Shown: positions 16,332-24,374 of the stretch, piece after piece | How the letters are laid out: every line of letters begins with the position of its first letter | How positions within the stretch are numbered: the first letter of the stretch is position 1 | Assembly: GCF_913777995.1 (NCBI RefSeq) | Contig: NZ_CAJYVE010000025.1 | Span: forward strand, 62,001 to 126,000 | From: an uncultured Pseudomonas sp. | GTDB taxonomy: Bacteria; Pseudomonadota; Gammaproteobacteria; Pseudomonadales; Pseudomonadaceae | Direction of reading: 5' to 3' | Length of the DNA stretch: 64,000 bases | Made by a program: the position numbers and the translations under genes | The notes under the pieces: model-generated | What the model was told of the DNA's origin: nothing | Seen by the model: only the letters and a program-made list of their open reading frames with translations | Databases searched by the model: none

Positions 16332-17990
16332 TCAGTGAGAGACCGCACCGCTGGCACCCAGGCCAGTCTGCGAGCGGACGAACTGCGGCACGAACAGTGC
16401 GCGCTCGTCTTCGGCCGCCTGAGACTTGTCGGTGATCGAGAAGAACCAGATGCCGACGAAGGCGATGGCGATGGAGAACAGCGCCGGGTACTCGTAGGGG
16501 TAGATCGGTTTCGGGTTATGCAGGATCTGCACCCAGATGGTCGGACCGAGCACCATCAGCACCACGGCGCTGATCAGGCCCATCCAGCCGCCGATCATGG
16601 CGCCACGGGTGGTGAGGTTCTTCCAGTACATCGAGAGCAGCAGCACGGGGAAGTTGCAGCTCGCGGCGATGGAGAACGCCAGGCCGACCATGAACGCGAT
16701 GTTCTGGCTCTCGAAGGCGATACCCAGCAGGATGGCGACCACGGCCAGGGCAATGGTGGTCATCTTCGACACACGGATCTCGTCCTTTTCGTTGGCCTTG
16801 CCCTTCTTGATCACGCTGGCATACAGGTCATGGGACACCGCCGAAGCACCAGCCAGGGTCAGGCCGGCAACCACCGCGAGGATGGTGGCGAAGGCCACCG
16901 CCGAGATGAAGCCCAGGAACAGGCTGCCGCCCACGGCATTGGCCAAGTGTACCGCAGCCATGTTGTTGCCGCCGATCAGCGCGCCGGCTGCATCCTTGAA
17001 CGAGGGGTTGGTGCTGACCAGCAGGATCGCGCCAAAACCGATGATGAAGGTCAGGATGTAGAAGTAGCCGATGAAACCGGTGGCGAAGAATACCGACTTG
17101 CGGGCTTCCTTGGCGTCACTCACGGTGAAGAAACGCATCAGGATGTGCGGCAGGCCAGCGGTACCGAACATCAGCGCCAGGCCCAGGGAGAACGCCGAGA
17201 TCGGATCTTTCACCAGGCCGCCAGGGCTCATGATCGCCTCACCCTTGGGGTGAACCGCCACGGCTTGGGCAAACAGCTGGTTGAAGTCGAAGTTGACGTG
17301 CTTCATGACCATCAGCGCCATGAACGAGGCACCGGACAGCAGCATCACCGCCTTGATGATCTGCACCCAGGTGGTGGCCAGCATGCCGCCGAACAGCACG
17401 TACAGGCACATCAGGATGCCGACCAGGATCACCGCGACGGTGTAGTCCAGGCCGAACAGCAGCTGGATCAGCTTGCCGGCACCGACCATCTGGGCGATCA
17501 GGTAGAAGGCCACCACCACCAGCGAACCGCAGGCGGACAGGGTGCGGATTTCCTTCTGCTTGAGGCGGTACGAGGCTACGTCGGCGAAGGTGTACTTGCC
17601 CAGGTTACGCAGGCGCTCGGCGATCAGGAAAAGGATGATCGGCCAGCCCACCAGAAAGCCGATCGAGTAGATCAGGCCATCGTAGCCAGAGGTGTAGACC
17701 AGCGCGGAAATGCCCAGGAAGGACGCGGCAGACATGTAGTCGCCCGCGATTGCCAGGCCGTTCTGGAAGCCGGTGATCTTGCCGCCAGCGGCATAGTAGT
17801 CCGAGGCGGAGTTATTTTTCTTGGAAGCCCAGTAGGTGATGTAGAGAGTGAACAGCACGAAGGCCACGAACATGACGATCGCGGCAACGTTGAGTGGTTG
17901 TTTCTGTACCGCGCCAGTGAGGGCATCAGCTGCCATCAGGGCCGGGGCGAACGCTGCGAGGCCGAGGGCCGCGAAGAGACGACGGATCAT
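16332..17990 (-). CDS. actP: Cation/acetate symporter ActP
   Basis: This 552-residue sodium:solute symporter has a cleavable-looking N-terminal segment ([15 protein letters not shown]) and about 13 membrane helices. The ActP signatures [18 protein letters not shown] and [18 protein letters not shown] are present. It imports acetate and other short monocarboxylates by cation symport. Its start overlaps the stop of the yjcH-like gene by 4 nt (ATGA). It ends at a strong terminator. The conserved pairing and the CA motif at the yjcH start point to co-regulation by carbon source. Confidence 0.95.
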   Translation of the reverse strand: MIRRLFAALGLAAFAPALMAADALTGAVQKQPLNVAAIVMFVAFVLFTLYITYWASKKNNSASDYYAAGGKITGFQNGLAIAGDYMSAASFLGISALVYTSGYDGLIYSIGFLVGWPIILFLIAERLRNLGKYTFADVASYRLKQKEIRTLSACGSLVVVAFYLIAQMVGAGKLIQLLFGLDYTVAVILVGILMCLYVLFGGMLATTWVQIIKAVMLLSGASFMALMVMKHVNFDFNQLFAQAVAVHPKGEAIMSPGGLVKDPISAFSLGLALMFGTAGLPHILMRFFTVSDAKEARKSVFFATGFIGYFYILTFIIGFGAILLVSTNPSFKDAAGALIGGNNMAAVHLANAVGGSLFLGFISAVAFATILAVVAGLTLAGASAVSHDLYASVIKKGKANEKDEIRVSKMTTIALAVVAILLGIAFESQNIAFMVGLAFSIAASCNFPVLLLSMYWKNLTTRGAMIGGWMGLISAVVLMVLGPTIWVQILHNPKPIYPYEYPALFSIAIAFVGIWFFSITDKSQAAEDERALFVPQFVRSQTGLGASGAVSH

Positions 17991-18298
17991 TGCTGAATCT
18001 CCTTGAGTACGGCGTTGTTCAGCTCGTCGAATTCACTGTTGGCGCGGCGCACGTAGACACCCGTGAGGATGAATGCAGTGACGATCAGGCCGACCCCGAT
18101 CGGCATGCCCCAGGTGACGGTGGAAGTGGCGCTGAGCTTGGCACCCAACAGATGGGGACCGTAGGCGATCAGCAGGATGAAAGCGACATAGAGCCCGAGC
18201 ATGATCGCCGAGAGGATCCAGGCGAACCGCTCGCGCTTGGCCACCAGCTCCTTGAAGCGCGCGTTGTTCTGTATCGATTGGTAGATGCTGTCGTTCAT
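17987..18298 (-). CDS. yjcH: DUF485 family protein, ActP partner
   Basis: This 103-residue inner-membrane protein has two helices ([20 protein letters not shown] and [20 protein letters not shown]), as in YjcH. It is always found with actP and is presumed to assist it. The ATG at 18298 has GAGGAC about 9 nt upstream and directly abuts an AAAAACAA motif of the Hfq/Crc type. The longer frame back to 18340 lacks a ribosome site. Confidence 0.92.
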   Translation of the reverse strand: MNDSIYQSIQNNARFKELVAKRERFAWILSAIMLGLYVAFILLIAYGPHLLGAKLSATSTVTWGMPIGVGLIVTAFILTGVYVRRANSEFDELNNAVLKEIQQ

Positions 18299-18306
18299 TG
18301 TTTTTG
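18298..18306 (-). promoter_or_regulatory. Hfq/Crc-type AAnAAnAA motif at the yjcH start
   Basis: On the minus strand ACAAAAACAATG places AAAAACAA across the yjcH start codon and just past GAGGAC. Motifs of this form at ribosome sites are where Hfq with Crc represses translation in Pseudomonas. Such a motif is short and A-rich, so chance occurrence is possible. Confidence 0.45.
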
Positions 18307-18437
18307 TCCTCGCAGCATAAGAGAGATGACACAGCTTCACTTTAGTCGGCTCTTGAGACGACTCCAGACGACCTTAGTATTAGAACGACATTAATTTTCC
18401 GACGCTGCTGTACACCCTGCAGCGCAACAGACTTCAG

Positions 18438-18478
18438 AAACGAAAAAGCCACCCGACGCACTGCGCCGGGTGGCTTTG
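18438..18478. terminator. Rho-independent terminator
   Basis: AAAGCCACCCGACGC and GCGCCGGGTGGCTTT form a long stem. On the minus strand a T tract follows, so it ends the betaine-binding protein transcript. It lies between that gene and the yjcH promoter region. Confidence 0.8.
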
Positions 18479-18520
18479 CCAGACGCGGCCCGCAGGCCGC
18501 GAATCAACTCAGGATGAAGC

Positions 18521-19375
18521 TTACTTGCCGGTCCAGGCCGCCACGCGAGCCGGGTTCTTCTCGACCCACTCCTTGGCGGCGGCTTCAGGCTTGGCGCCTT
18601 CCTGGATGGCCAGCATCACGGTGCCGATCTCGTCTTTGGATTCCCACTGGAATTTCTTCAGGAACGCGACCACATCCGGGGCTTTCTTCTCCAGGCTCAG
18701 GCTGCCGACGTTGTCGACGGTTTCGGCGGCGCCGTAGACGCCTTTAGGGTCTTCCAGGAAGCGCAGTTTCCACTTGGCGAACATCCAGTGCGGCACCCAA
18801 CCGGTAACGGCGATGGATTCATTGCGTTTTTCCGCACGGGTCAGCTCGGCGATCATGCCGGCACCGGAACTGGCCTGCAGCTTGTAGCCGTCCAGGCCGT
18901 AGTCCTTGATGGCCTGCTCGGTCTTGAGCATCACACCGGCGCCAGCGTCGATACCGGTGATCTTGTTCTTGAAGGACTCGTCGGTCTTGAGGTCTTCGAT
19001 GCTCTTGGCCTTGACGTATTCAGGCACGATCAGGCCGATCTTGGCGTCTTTGAAGTTCGGGCCGTAGTCCACGACCTGCTCCTTGTACTTGGCCATGTAC
19101 TCACCATGAGTGCCCGGCAGCCAGGCCGAGAGCATCATGTCGAGTTTGTCGGAAGCCACGGCCTGCCACATGATCCCGGCCGCAACGGACTGCAGCTTGA
19201 CGTCGTAACCGAGCTTCTGCTTGAGCACTTCGGCTGCCACGAAGGTGGTGGCGACGCTGTCGGACCAGCCTTCGACGTAGCCAATGGTCAGGGTCTTGGT
19301 TTCAGCACTGGCCAGTGTGGAGCTGGCAGCCAGTACCAGAGCGGCACCGGCCGCCAGGAGTTTGCGCATCTTCAT
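18521..19375 (-). CDS. Glycine betaine-type substrate-binding protein (BetX-like)
   Basis: This 284-residue periplasmic protein has a Sec signal peptide (MKMRKLLAAGAALVLAASS, cleavage after SAE-type residues). Its OpuAC-type fold has TLTIGYVEGWSDSVAT near the N-terminus, MLSAWLPGTHGEYM, and VTGWVPHWMFAKW. The Trp residues are expected to form the aromatic cage for quaternary ammonium groups. No permease or ATPase is adjacent, so it must serve a transporter encoded elsewhere, as BetX does for the Cbc system of P. aeruginosa. Its neighbourhood beside yjcH-actP is the same there. The start is taken at ATG 19375 because GGGAAG precedes it. Confidence 0.87.
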   Translation of the reverse strand: MKMRKLLAAGAALVLAASSTLASAETKTLTIGYVEGWSDSVATTFVAAEVLKQKLGYDVKLQSVAAGIMWQAVASDKLDMMLSAWLPGTHGEYMAKYKEQVVDYGPNFKDAKIGLIVPEYVKAKSIEDLKTDESFKNKITGIDAGAGVMLKTEQAIKDYGLDGYKLQASSGAGMIAELTRAEKRNESIAVTGWVPHWMFAKWKLRFLEDPKGVYGAAETVDNVGSLSLEKKAPDVVAFLKKFQWESKDEIGTVMLAIQEGAKPEAAAKEWVEKNPARVAAWTGK

Positions 19376-19733
19376 CGTTACTTCCCCGGTCGAGTTCTTG
19401 CGCCGACGAGCGTCGGGCATCGTTACGTTGTTTTTCTCAGGCTGACCCATCCCGCCCACAAGGGGCAATGCGCGCCCTCCACGTTTCGTTAACGCTTGCG
19501 ACTGCGACCGACCGCGCCATGCACAGCCGGCCCATTGATAATCGGCTTCACGGGTGAAGCGGCATGATCTGCCAACGACCCCCAGGCAGCGTTAAACGAC
19601 ATCACACGGCCATCAACGACAGCATAGAAGTAAATGCGACATGAGCATGAGCCGTTTCACTTCACACGCCCCCTTCCTGGTACGGCAGCCGCCCCAGCCG
19701 CCGACGTTCCCACCCTCAGGATAGAAACAAAAT

Positions 19734-19777
19734 GTGTTACCCGACGCGGACCCGACAGCTCCGCAGGCGGGTAACAC
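19734..19777. promoter_or_regulatory. Inverted repeat resembling a CbrB binding site
   Basis: GTGTTACCCG at 19734-19743 and CGGGTAACAC at 19768-19777 form perfect 10-bp arms 24 nt apart. They lie about 110-150 nt upstream of the predicted transcription start near 19884, where sigma-54 activators bind. TGTTAC/GTAACA half-sites are what I recall for CbrB, the NtrC-type activator of crcZ and crcY. Confidence 0.6.
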
Positions 19778-19857
19778 GGGAACACATCGACGCGCAAAAC
19801 GCCTTCGACGGCGCCCCACAAAACCATAAGTCATTGATATTCAATGCTTTTTAAAAG

Positions 19858-19874
19858 TTGGCACGACAACTGCT
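19858..19874 (+). promoter_or_regulatory. Sigma-54 promoter of the CrcZ/CrcY-like RNA
   Basis: TTGGCACG-ACAA-CTGCT matches the RpoN consensus TTGGCACG-N4-TTGCT at all but one base, with the required ten bases between GG and GC. It predicts transcription from about 19884, right at GCACAACAAG, the beginning of the CA-rich RNA. Confidence 0.82.
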
Positions 19875-19883
19875 CTATCTCTG

Positions 19884-20268
19884 GCACAACAAGAACAAAA
19901 ACAAGCGACAAACCAATAAAAACAAGACGTAACGGCTCTGACATAACAAGAACAACACGGACAGAGGCGCAGCCAACTGATTTTTTTGGAGTCGATTCAG
20001 CTCCACCGGGCCTTTTGCGGAAGGCCACGCAACCAGGCAAGAACAATAAAACTACCTTGAGGTAGCACGGCACTGGTTGGATCGTACTGTTGTGCAGGCA
20101 GGCGATTGAAGCGAGTCAGCGCTCAAAAAAATACGTTTGCTCTTGACCCCGTATGGGGGTCGCACATGAAGCGGTGAAGGGCGGTTGACAAAAACAACAA
20201 CAGACCGCCCTATAAAAACAAAAAGAGCATGCAAAGCCATTCAAAAGGGAGCCTCAGGGCTCCCTTTA
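19884..20268 (+). ncRNA. CrcZ/CrcY-family small RNA (Crc/Hfq antagonist)
   Basis: No open frame here looks coding. The predicted 385-nt transcript begins GCACAACAAG and carries about six A-rich CA motifs: AACAAGAACAAAAACAAG near 19888, CCAATAAAAACAAGACG near 19913, AACAAGAACAACACG near 19947, AAGAACAATAAAAC near 20039, GACAAAAACAACAACAG near 20187 and AAAAACAAAAAGAG near 20213. It ends at a stem-loop. In P. putida and P. aeruginosa such RNAs bind Hfq/Crc and lift catabolite repression; they are about 350-410 nt, CbrB-activated and RpoN-dependent, which matches the elements upstream. Which paralogue (Z, Y or X) this is cannot be decided from sequence alone. Confidence 0.8.
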
Positions 20269-20270
20269 TG
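20244..20270 (+). terminator. Terminal stem-loop of the small RNA
   Basis: AAAGGGAGCC pairs perfectly with GGCTCCCTTT around TCAG. The T run is short (three), but the left arm is A-rich and the stem is strong. It sets the likely 3' end of the CrcZ/CrcY-like RNA. Confidence 0.72.
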
Positions 20271-20474
20271 CTATCCGCCTACACCTTCCTGCCCTCCCCC
20301 GCCGCTGATCCGCCTTCACACGCAAAAGCGCACATTCCTACAGGTCATTCCCTTGGAAAGGTGTATCGTTTCACCCTTTTAACAAGGCTCGCTTGCAGGT
20401 ACGGCACTTTGGCACCATACCGATGGTCATAGCCTGCGACTCTCATCTGTACCTCTTTCCCAAGGGATCTAGTC

Positions 20475-21773
20475 ATGCTCCGTCTCCTGCGCCTCGCTGC
20501 AGTCCTGGGTGGCCTCTGCCTGAGTGCAGCCGCCCTGGCGAAAAACGTCGACCCCGCCACTTATGGCTACCCGCTGACTAACCCTTTCGAAGCGACCATC
20601 GCCACGACGCCACCCGACCTGCGCCCCGACCTGCCGTCCGATGACGACATCGACCAGGACGACTACTACCTCAATCTGCACCCGGAGCGCGAGTTCACCC
20701 TGCCAGACAACTTCTGGGCCGTGAAGAAACTGCGTTATCGCCTGGCCCGCCAGGACCATGCGGCGCCGCTGATCTTCCTCATCGCCGGCACCGGCGCGGC
20801 GTACAACAGCACGCTCAACGAATACCTGAAGAAGCTTTACTACGGCGCCGGTTACCACGTGGTACAGCTGTCGTCGCCAACCAGCTACGACTTCATGAGT
20901 TCCGCCTCGCGCTATGCCACCCCCGGCATTTCCGAAGAAGATGCCGAAGACCTGTACCGGGTGATGCAGGCCGTGCGCGCGCAGCACACCGACCTGCCGA
21001 TCACCGACTTCTACCTCACCGGCTACAGCCTGGGCGCGCTGAACGCCGCGTTCGTCAGCCACCTGGACGAAACCCGGCGCAGCTTCAACTTCAAGAAAGT
21101 GCTGCTGCTCAACCCGCCGGTCAACCTGTACACCTCGGTGAGCAACCTCGACAAGCTGGTACAGACCCAGGTCAAGGGCATCAACAACACCACCACCTTC
21201 TATGAGCTGGTGCTGGCCAAGCTGACCCGCTACTTCCAGCAGAAAGGCTACATCGACCTCAACGATGCGCTGCTCTACGACTTCCAGATGTCCAAGGAGC
21301 ACCTGTCCAACGAACAGATGGCCATGCTCATCGGCACCTCGTTCCGCTTCTCGTCGGCCGATATCGCCTTCACTTCGGACCTGATCAACCGCCGCGGTCT
21401 GATCACCCCACCGAAGTTCCCGATCACCGAAGGCACCAGCCTCACGCCGTTCCTCAAGCGGGCCATGCAGTGCGACTTCGACTGCTACATGACCGAACAG
21501 CTGATTCCCATGTGGCGTGCCCGCACCGACGGTGGCAGCCTGCTGCAGCTGGTCGACCAGGTGAGCCTGTATTCGCTCAAAGACTACCTGCACAACAGCA
21601 GCAAGATCGCTGTCATGCACAACGCCGACGACCTGATCCTCGGCTCGGGCGACCTGGGTTTCCTGCGCCAGACCTTCGGCGATCGCCTGACCGTGTACCC
21701 ATACGGCGGTCATTGCGGCAACCTCAACTACCGCGTCAACAGCGACGCCATGCTGGAGTTCTTCCGTGGCTAA
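20475..21773 (+). CDS. Exported alpha/beta-hydrolase-like protein coupled to mlaA
   Basis: This 432-residue protein has a Sec signal peptide (LLRLAAVLGGLCLSAAALAK), so it should act in the periplasm. It shows the alpha/beta hydrolase layout: FLIAGTGAAYNS as oxyanion-hole loop, GYSLGALNAAF with the nucleophile Ser, an Asp in HNADDLILG, and a late His in YPYGGHCGNLN. It resembles proteins often mis-annotated as serine/threonine kinases in Pseudomonas genomes; no kinase motif is present. Its 3' end overlaps the GTG start of mlaA by 8 nt, so it probably acts with the phospholipid transport system. The substrate is unknown. Confidence 0.8.
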   Translation: MLRLLRLAAVLGGLCLSAAALAKNVDPATYGYPLTNPFEATIATTPPDLRPDLPSDDDIDQDDYYLNLHPEREFTLPDNFWAVKKLRYRLARQDHAAPLIFLIAGTGAAYNSTLNEYLKKLYYGAGYHVVQLSSPTSYDFMSSASRYATPGISEEDAEDLYRVMQAVRAQHTDLPITDFYLTGYSLGALNAAFVSHLDETRRSFNFKKVLLLNPPVNLYTSVSNLDKLVQTQVKGINNTTTFYELVLAKLTRYFQQKGYIDLNDALLYDFQMSKEHLSNEQMAMLIGTSFRFSSADIAFTSDLINRRGLITPPKFPITEGTSLTPFLKRAMQCDFDCYMTEQLIPMWRARTDGGSLLQLVDQVSLYSLKDYLHNSSKIAVMHNADDLILGSGDLGFLRQTFGDRLTVYPYGGHCGNLNYRVNSDAMLEFFRG

Positions 21774-22581
21774 ACGTCCTTTAGTGCTGGCCGCCTTGCT
21801 GGCCGCCGGTACCGCCCACGCGGCGGATACCACCGAAATTTCCCACGCCACCAAAGACCAGGCCACGGTGGTACGCAACTACGACGCTGACGGCTTCACC
21901 CAGCCGCTCAAGTCGCTGAAGTTCAACCCAGGCCTGGACCAGCGCGAGTTCGAACGCGCCTCGACCAACGCCCTGGAGGTCTACGACCCCTTCGAGTCGT
22001 GGAACCGCCGCGTCTATCACTTCAACTATCGCTTCGACGAGTGGGTGTTCCTGCCGGTGGTCAACGGCTACCGCTACATCACCCCCGGCTTCGTACGCAG
22101 CGGGGTGAGCAACTTCTTCAGCAACCTGGGCGACGTGCCCAACCTGCTCAATAGCCTGTTGCAGCTCAAGGGTCAGCGTTCGTTGCAGACCACCGGGCGC
22201 CTGCTGCTCAACACCACCATCGGCGTTGCCGGTCTGTGGGACCCGGCGACGCTCATGGGCCTGCCCAAGCAGAGCGAAGACTTCGGCCAGACCCTGGGCT
22301 TCTACGGCGTACCAGCCGGCCCTTATGTGGTACTGCCACTGTTCGGCCCGTCCAATCTGCGTGACACCGGCGGACTGGTGTTCGACATCGCGGCCGAGTC
22401 GCAGATCAACTTCCTCAACGTCGCGCAGGTCAGCAGCGACCACCCGGAAATCCTCATTCTGCGGGGTATCGACAAGCGCTACGTGACCAGCTTCCGCTAC
22501 GGGCAGATGGACTCGCCATTCGAGTACGAGAAGGTGCGCTATGTGTACACCGAATCGCGCAAGCTGATGATTTCCGAGTAA
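21766..22581 (+). CDS. mlaA: MlaA/VacJ family outer-membrane phospholipid protein
   Basis: This 271-residue protein belongs to the MlaA family. YDPFESWNRRVYHFNYRFDE near residue 75, GVSNFFSNLGDVPNLLNSLL, and EDFGQTLGFYGVPAGPYVVL are its signatures. MlaA sits in the outer membrane and removes phospholipid from the outer leaflet toward MlaC. The start is GTG 21766, inside the preceding hydrolase gene. Unusually, its signal peptide ends AAGTAHAADT with no lipobox Cys, so it looks like a soluble or integral protein rather than the lipoprotein described in E. coli. A strong terminator follows. Confidence 0.9.
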   Translation: MAKRPLVLAALLAAGTAHAADTTEISHATKDQATVVRNYDADGFTQPLKSLKFNPGLDQREFERASTNALEVYDPFESWNRRVYHFNYRFDEWVFLPVVNGYRYITPGFVRSGVSNFFSNLGDVPNLLNSLLQLKGQRSLQTTGRLLLNTTIGVAGLWDPATLMGLPKQSEDFGQTLGFYGVPAGPYVVLPLFGPSNLRDTGGLVFDIAAESQINFLNVAQVSSDHPEILILRGIDKRYVTSFRYGQMDSPFEYEKVRYVYTESRKLMISE

Positions 22582-22591
22582 GGCTCGGGCT

Positions 22592-22638
22592 GACGAAAAA
22601 CGGCCAGTCCGGAGCACCGGATTGGCCGTTTTTCGTTT
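22592..22638 (+). terminator. Rho-independent terminator after mlaA
   Basis: GACGAAAAACGGCCAGTCCG and CGGATTGGCCGTTTTTCGTT form a long, nearly perfect stem with T residues. It closes the hydrolase-mlaA operon. Confidence 0.88.
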
Positions 22639-22700
22639 CATATACCGTTGGAATCCAGGGCCTAACCTTGGTAAAGGCACCCCACCGGCAGCGACATTGC

Positions 22701-23066
22701 TCAGATGCGTGCAGGGGGCGGACCGAAGCGGTTGTCGCCAGGTGTGCCAGCCTGCAGCATCAGCCAAAGGGATATGAAAGGCCCCACCAGGGGTACGTAA
22801 TTGATCAGAAACCACCAGCCACTGAGGTCTGTGTCATGCAAGCGGCGTATGGTGAAACTCAGATTGGTCAGGAAGATCAGCATCGAGAAGATGCCTGTAC
22901 AGGGGCCAATCCCCCAGTCGGGATCAATAAGATTGAAATGGAAGTCCATCCACACCAGCACGCCAACGATCAGCAGCATATGGATAAGGTAATACACCGC
23001 CTCTCGGCGACTGGCGCGCCCCTCAAAGTTCAAAGTGTTCTTGTAGATATGCAGCAGGACCTTCAT
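22701..23066 (-). CDS. DUF805 family membrane protein
   Basis: This 121-residue inner-membrane protein has three to four helices and the DUF805 pattern: FEGRASRREAVYYLIHM near the N-terminus, then TIRRLHDTDLSGWWFLINYV. The function is unknown; some family members sit near phage or secretion genes, but nothing here points that way. ATG 23066 follows GGGAGCG. Confidence 0.85.
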   Translation of the reverse strand: MKVLLHIYKNTLNFEGRASRREAVYYLIHMLLIVGVLVWMDFHFNLIDPDWGIGPCTGIFSMLIFLTNLSFTIRRLHDTDLSGWWFLINYVPLVGPFISLWLMLQAGTPGDNRFGPPPARI

Positions 23067-23313
23067 CAACGCTCCCGGCGGGTAGACCCCGTCAATTTCA
23101 GAAGCACGCCACTATAAAGTCCTGTTCCGAGCTGACTGCCAGCCACCGCAGCCAGCGCGGTGGGAAACGTCCTTTCTCTTCGTACTCCTGCATTCTCATG
23201 GTCGTAAGCCATCCAAATCATCGAACCAGTCGATTCTTTGCATGGGTAATTCGGGACCATTGATCGATTTAAAGCATTTATCATGGCGCCATCTGATATT
23301 CGAGGAGCCGCCC

Positions 23314-24168
23314 ATGAGCGCGTACCGCAAAGTCCATTCGATCCATGTCGGCCAGCCCGCCTCCGATGGTGCTGGCGTCAAGCTGACCCGCGTATTCGGC
23401 GGGCCGGGCGTCGAGCAGTTCGATCCTTTCCTGATGCTCGACGAGTTCGGCTCCGACCGTCCCGACGACTACATCGCCGGCTTTCCACCCCACCCGCATC
23501 GCGGCTTCGAAACCGTGACCTACATGCTCGAAGGACGCATGCGCCATGAAGACCACATGGGTAACGTCGGCCTGCTGCAGGGCGGCGGCGTGCAGTGGAT
23601 GACCGCAGCGCGGGGCATCATCCACAGCGAAATGCCGGAACAGGAAGAAGGCGTGATGCGCGGCTTCCAGCTGTGGTTGAACCTGCCGGGCAAGAACAAG
23701 CTGATGGATGCCAGCTACCGCGACATTCAGCCCGAGGACATTCCTCGTCTGACCACACCGGACGGCATCGAGGTGGTGACCATCGCCGGGCACTTCGACG
23801 ATGGCCAGGTCCAGCAGAACGGCGCCGTGCAACGGCCCGACACCGAACCGCACTACTTCGACCTGCACCTGCCGGCCGGCACCGGCATCAGCCCGAAACT
23901 GCCCCAGGGGCATCGGGTGCTGCTGTATGTCTACGAAGGCAGCATCGCAGTCGCGGGCTGCGCGCAGACCGTGGCCGCCAACCGCCTGGTGCGCCTGGGT
24001 GAAGCAGGCGAGCTGCGCATCGACAGCGCCGAGGGTGCGCGGGTGCTGGTGATCGCCGGTAAACCGCTGGGCGAGCCGATCGTGCAGTACGGCCCGTTCG
24101 TGATGAACAGCCGCGAGGAAATCGAACAGGCCCTGCAGGACTTTCGCAACGATCGCCTGACCGCCTGA
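23314..24168 (+). CDS. Pirin family protein
   Basis: This 284-residue bicupin has the pirin metal site visible in PPHPHRGFETVTY and ARGIIHSEMP (three His and one Glu). The second cupin domain occupies about residues 170-280. Pirins include quercetin 2,3-dioxygenases and redox-sensing regulators; no specific substrate can be assigned. ATG 23314 is chosen because GAGGAGC lies 6 nt upstream, although the frame is open from 23242. It is monocistronic, and REP elements follow. Confidence 0.87.
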   Translation: MSAYRKVHSIHVGQPASDGAGVKLTRVFGGPGVEQFDPFLMLDEFGSDRPDDYIAGFPPHPHRGFETVTYMLEGRMRHEDHMGNVGLLQGGGVQWMTAARGIIHSEMPEQEEGVMRGFQLWLNLPGKNKLMDASYRDIQPEDIPRLTTPDGIEVVTIAGHFDDGQVQQNGAVQRPDTEPHYFDLHLPAGTGISPKLPQGHRVLLYVYEGSIAVAGCAQTVAANRLVRLGEAGELRIDSAEGARVLVIAGKPLGEPIVQYGPFVMNSREEIEQALQDFRNDRLTA

Positions 24169-24173
24169 GGCAC

Positions 24174-24195
24174 TGCGCGGCTGAAGCCGCGCCTA
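24174..24195. repeat. Single REP unit, family A
   Basis: GCGCGGCTGAAGCCGCGCC is a lone palindromic REP unit directly after the pirin stop codon and may act as a weak terminator. Confidence 0.65.
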
Positions 24196-24250
24196 CCCGG
24201 TGGGACCGGCTTGATCCGCAATACTGTTCGATCAAGCGCTTTGCGGCTTT

Positions 24251-24339
24251 GTGGGAGCGAGCTTGCTCGCGAAAAGCTGGCAGTGTCGCTGAGCTTGCGG
24301 TGAACGTGACGCCGCCTTCGCGAGCAAGCTCGCTCCCAC
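24251..24339. repeat. REP/BIME element, family B
   Basis: GTGGGAGCGAGCTTGCTCGC and GCGAGCAAGCTCGCTCCCAC are perfect inverted units around a spacer ending GGTGAACGTGACGCCGCC. The spacer end and units match the copy at 8956. Confidence 0.88.
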
Positions 24340-24374
24340 GGTCTGACCTGTATTGGCCTCAGCCAGCAATGCCG

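Noticed and set aside
16335..17996. Plus-strand frame of 553 codons opposite actP
   Set aside because: The actP protein on the other strand has full family motifs. The antisense product is Gly/His/Gln-rich shadow sequence.
19613..20073. Short minus-strand and plus-strand frames in the betX-hydrolase intergenic region
   Set aside because: They overlap the predicted small RNA, promoter and inverted repeat. Codon content is Lys/Asn/Thr-rich because of CA motifs rather than coding constraint.
20475..21773. Serine/threonine kinase annotation often given to this family
   Set aside because: No kinase P-loop, HRD or DFG motif is present. The GYSLG nucleophile elbow and signal peptide support an exported alpha/beta hydrolase.
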